Of a stretch of 59,527 bases of DNA, positions 58,313-59,527 are shown one piece after another. Source of the DNA: an uncultured Geobacteraceae bacterium (GTDB taxonomy: Bacteria > Desulfobacterota > Desulfuromonadia > Geobacterales > Pseudopelobacteraceae); NCBI GenBank assembly GCA_903862245.1, contig CAIOXL010000196.1, forward strand, positions 1 through 59,527, read 5' to 3'. The translations under genes were made by a program, and so were the position numbers. Every line of letters begins with the position of its first letter. Position 1 is the first letter of the stretch. The notes beneath the pieces are model-generated. The model saw nothing but the letters and a program-made list of their open reading frames with translations. It did no database searches and was not told the DNA's origin.

Positions 58313-59243
58313 GACAAAAGCGCCGCTTGACCTGTTGGTCATCCTCGGGGCGACCGCCTCCGGCAAGACGCGCCTGGCGGTGGCTCTGGCTGAGGAATAT
58401 GGCGGAGAAATCATTTCCGCCGACTCGCGCCAGGTCTTCCGGGGCATGGATATCGGCAGCGGCAAGGATCTCCACGAGTATGGCGGGGTGCCGTATCACC
58501 TGATCGATATTCTGGACGCCGGCAGGGAGTTCAGTGTTTTTGATTTTCAGCGCGGTTTTCTGACTGCTGTTGCAGAAATCGCCGCCCGGGGAGCGTTGCC
58601 GATTCTGTGCGGCGGCAGCGGCATGTATCTGGATGCCGCCCTGCGCGGGTACCGCATGGTCGAAGTGCCGTTTAACCCCGGTCTGCGGGCGGAGCTGGCT
58701 GTCAAAGCCGATGCCGAGCTGGTGGAGGAGCTGCGGTGCCTCAAACCGGACCAGCATAACAGTACCGACCTTCTGGACCGGGAGCGTACCATCAGGGCGA
58801 TAGAAATTGCCCGGGGAGAGGCGGAAAACGGTCCACCCTGTGAAACTCCCCCCCTTAACCCGGCCGTTATCGGGATCCGGTGGGAGCGTGAAGTGCTGCG
58901 CCGGCGTATAACCAGCCGCCTGCAGGAGCGCATTGACAACGGCATGATCGCAGAGGTGGAGCGCCTGCACGACGGCGGCATATCATGGGAACGGCTTGAC
59001 TACTATGGACTTGAGTACCGCTACGTGGGGGCGTACCTCCGGGGCGATATGGACAGAAACAATCTGATCCAGGGGCTGAGCAGCGCGATCCATAATTTTG
59101 CCAAACGGCAGGGGAACTGGTTCAGGCGGATGGAGCGCCATGGTGTGATGATTCACTGGATTGACGGTGCCGGCAACCTGACGGAGCAGGCGCGGGGCAT
59201 AATCCGTGACGGGTATCTGGCGGGTACTGAATGGAAACTCTGA
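58305..59243 (+). CDS. miaA: tRNA dimethylallyltransferase
   Basis: 312 residues. The P-loop is ILGATASGKTRLAVALAEEYGGEIISADSRQVFRGMDIGSGK, a MiaA hallmark. The GGSGMYLDAALRG motif and YRYVGAYLRGDMD are also conserved. The enzyme adds a dimethylallyl group to A37 of tRNAs reading UNN codons. It overlaps uvrC by 8 bases in another frame. An AT-rich palindrome TTAAATCATAATTTAA follows the stop. Confidence 0.96.
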   Translation: MTETKAPLDLLVILGATASGKTRLAVALAEEYGGEIISADSRQVFRGMDIGSGKDLHEYGGVPYHLIDILDAGREFSVFDFQRGFLTAVAEIAARGALPILCGGSGMYLDAALRGYRMVEVPFNPGLRAELAVKADAELVEELRCLKPDQHNSTDLLDRERTIRAIEIARGEAENGPPCETPPLNPAVIGIRWEREVLRRRITSRLQERIDNGMIAEVERLHDGGISWERLDYYGLEYRYVGAYLRGDMDRNNLIQGLSSAIHNFAKRQGNWFRRMERHGVMIHWIDGAGNLTEQARGIIRDGYLAGTEWKL

Positions 59244-59271
59244 AAAAATGTTAAATCATAATTTAATTTAC

Positions 59272-59301
59272 TTGACATGGATTGTACGGTGCTGGTAAGT
59301 T
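59272..59301 (+). promoter_or_regulatory. possible promoter of the cold-shock gene
   Basis: TTGACA (59272-59277) is perfect, preceded by an AT-rich stretch that could act as an UP element. The best -10 is TAAGTT after 18 bases (59296-59301), which is weak. The leader to the ATG at 59360 would be about 50 bases, with AGGAGA before the start. Confidence 0.4.
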
Positions 59302-59359
59302 ACCAAAAATTCGGATATTTCCGGATAAATCATTTAGAAGAATCAGGAGAAGTAAGCAC

Positions 59360-59527
59360 ATGGTAAACGGAACAGTAAAATGGTTTAATGACAGCAAGGG
59401 TTTTGGATTTCTTGAGCAGGAAGGTGGCGAGGATGTATTCTGCCACTTCTCCGCAATCGCAGGCGAAGGTTTCAAATCCCTTGCAGAAGGCGATAGAGTA
59501 ACTTTTGAAGTAACAAAGGGTCCGAAA
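59360..59527 (+). CDS. cold-shock domain protein, 3' end cut by window edge
   Basis: The first 56 residues are visible and the frame is still open at the edge. RNP1-like KGFGFLEQ and RNP2-like VFCHFSAI are present, with the start [17 protein letters not shown]. Full proteins are about 66-70 residues, so only the last ten or so are missing. CspA-family proteins bind single-stranded RNA and DNA and melt secondary structure. AGGAGA lies upstream of the ATG. Confidence 0.95.
   Translation, partial: MVNGTVKWFNDSKGFGFLEQEGGEDVFCHFSAIAGEGFKSLAEGDRVTFEVTKGPK

Overview
The window is a replication-origin region of a Gram-negative bacterium, most likely a Geobacter-like member of the Desulfuromonadota. 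The evidence is the gene order rpmH-rnpA-yidD-yidC / dnaA-dnaN-recF-gyrB-gyrA-(helical-repeat protein)-gpsA, a futalosine-pathway menaquinone gene (mqnC), a GspN-containing type II secretion block, a DivIVA-family protein in an organism with an outer membrane, and a GH57/nucleotidyltransferase carbohydrate cluster. No rRNA, tRNA, CRISPR array, transposase or phage gene was recognised. Genus-level assignment is inference.

Left of the origin (1-18525) every gene is on the minus strand. Right of it (18880-30799) every gene is on the plus strand, so genes run with replication away from the dnaA region. From the left edge there is a secreted alpha/beta-hydrolase with an attC-like palindrome after its stop codon. 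Next is a tightly packed 14-gene run transcribed ybgC-mqnC-rnd-gspH-I-J-K-L-M-N-nadD-rsfS-rlmH-gpmI, mostly with 1-4 base overlaps. Then come rsmG-mnmG, a perfect 16-bp parS site, mnmE, yidC, yidD, rnpA and rpmH. The rpmH-dnaA gap holds a promoter inside an inverted repeat. The dnaA-dnaN gap holds a cluster of DnaA-box-like sequences and is the best oriC candidate.

The plus-strand origin block dnaA-dnaN-recF-gyrB-gyrA continues into an uncharacterised 528-residue helical-repeat protein, gpsA and ispF. A mixed region follows: cbpA-like (minus), rmuC and hemG (plus) with a small membrane ORF, radC and uppP (minus), a DUF47-Pit phosphate pair (plus) and cysS. Next is a cytosolic histidine kinase plus receiver pair with its own promoter. 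After it lies a carbohydrate block: a ManC-like fusion with a degenerate phosphomannomutase half, a GH57 enzyme and a GalT-family protein. The block ends with an HhH-GPD-like Fe-S protein (TIGR02757) and an MJ0042/DUF3426 membrane protein.

On the minus strand an envelope operon reads 753-residue TPR/Ig-like protein, LysM-TPR protein, DivIVA-like protein, DUF167 protein, SlyD. Its leader carries a 14-bp hairpin, and a clear intrinsic terminator ends it. An ammonium transporter follows with a near-consensus sigma-54 promoter and an NtrC-like upstream site. uvrC, miaA and a cold-shock gene cut by the right edge close the window. Two copies of a dispersed inverted-repeat element (core ACACGGAGACACAGAG) lie about 19 kb apart in intergenic gaps.
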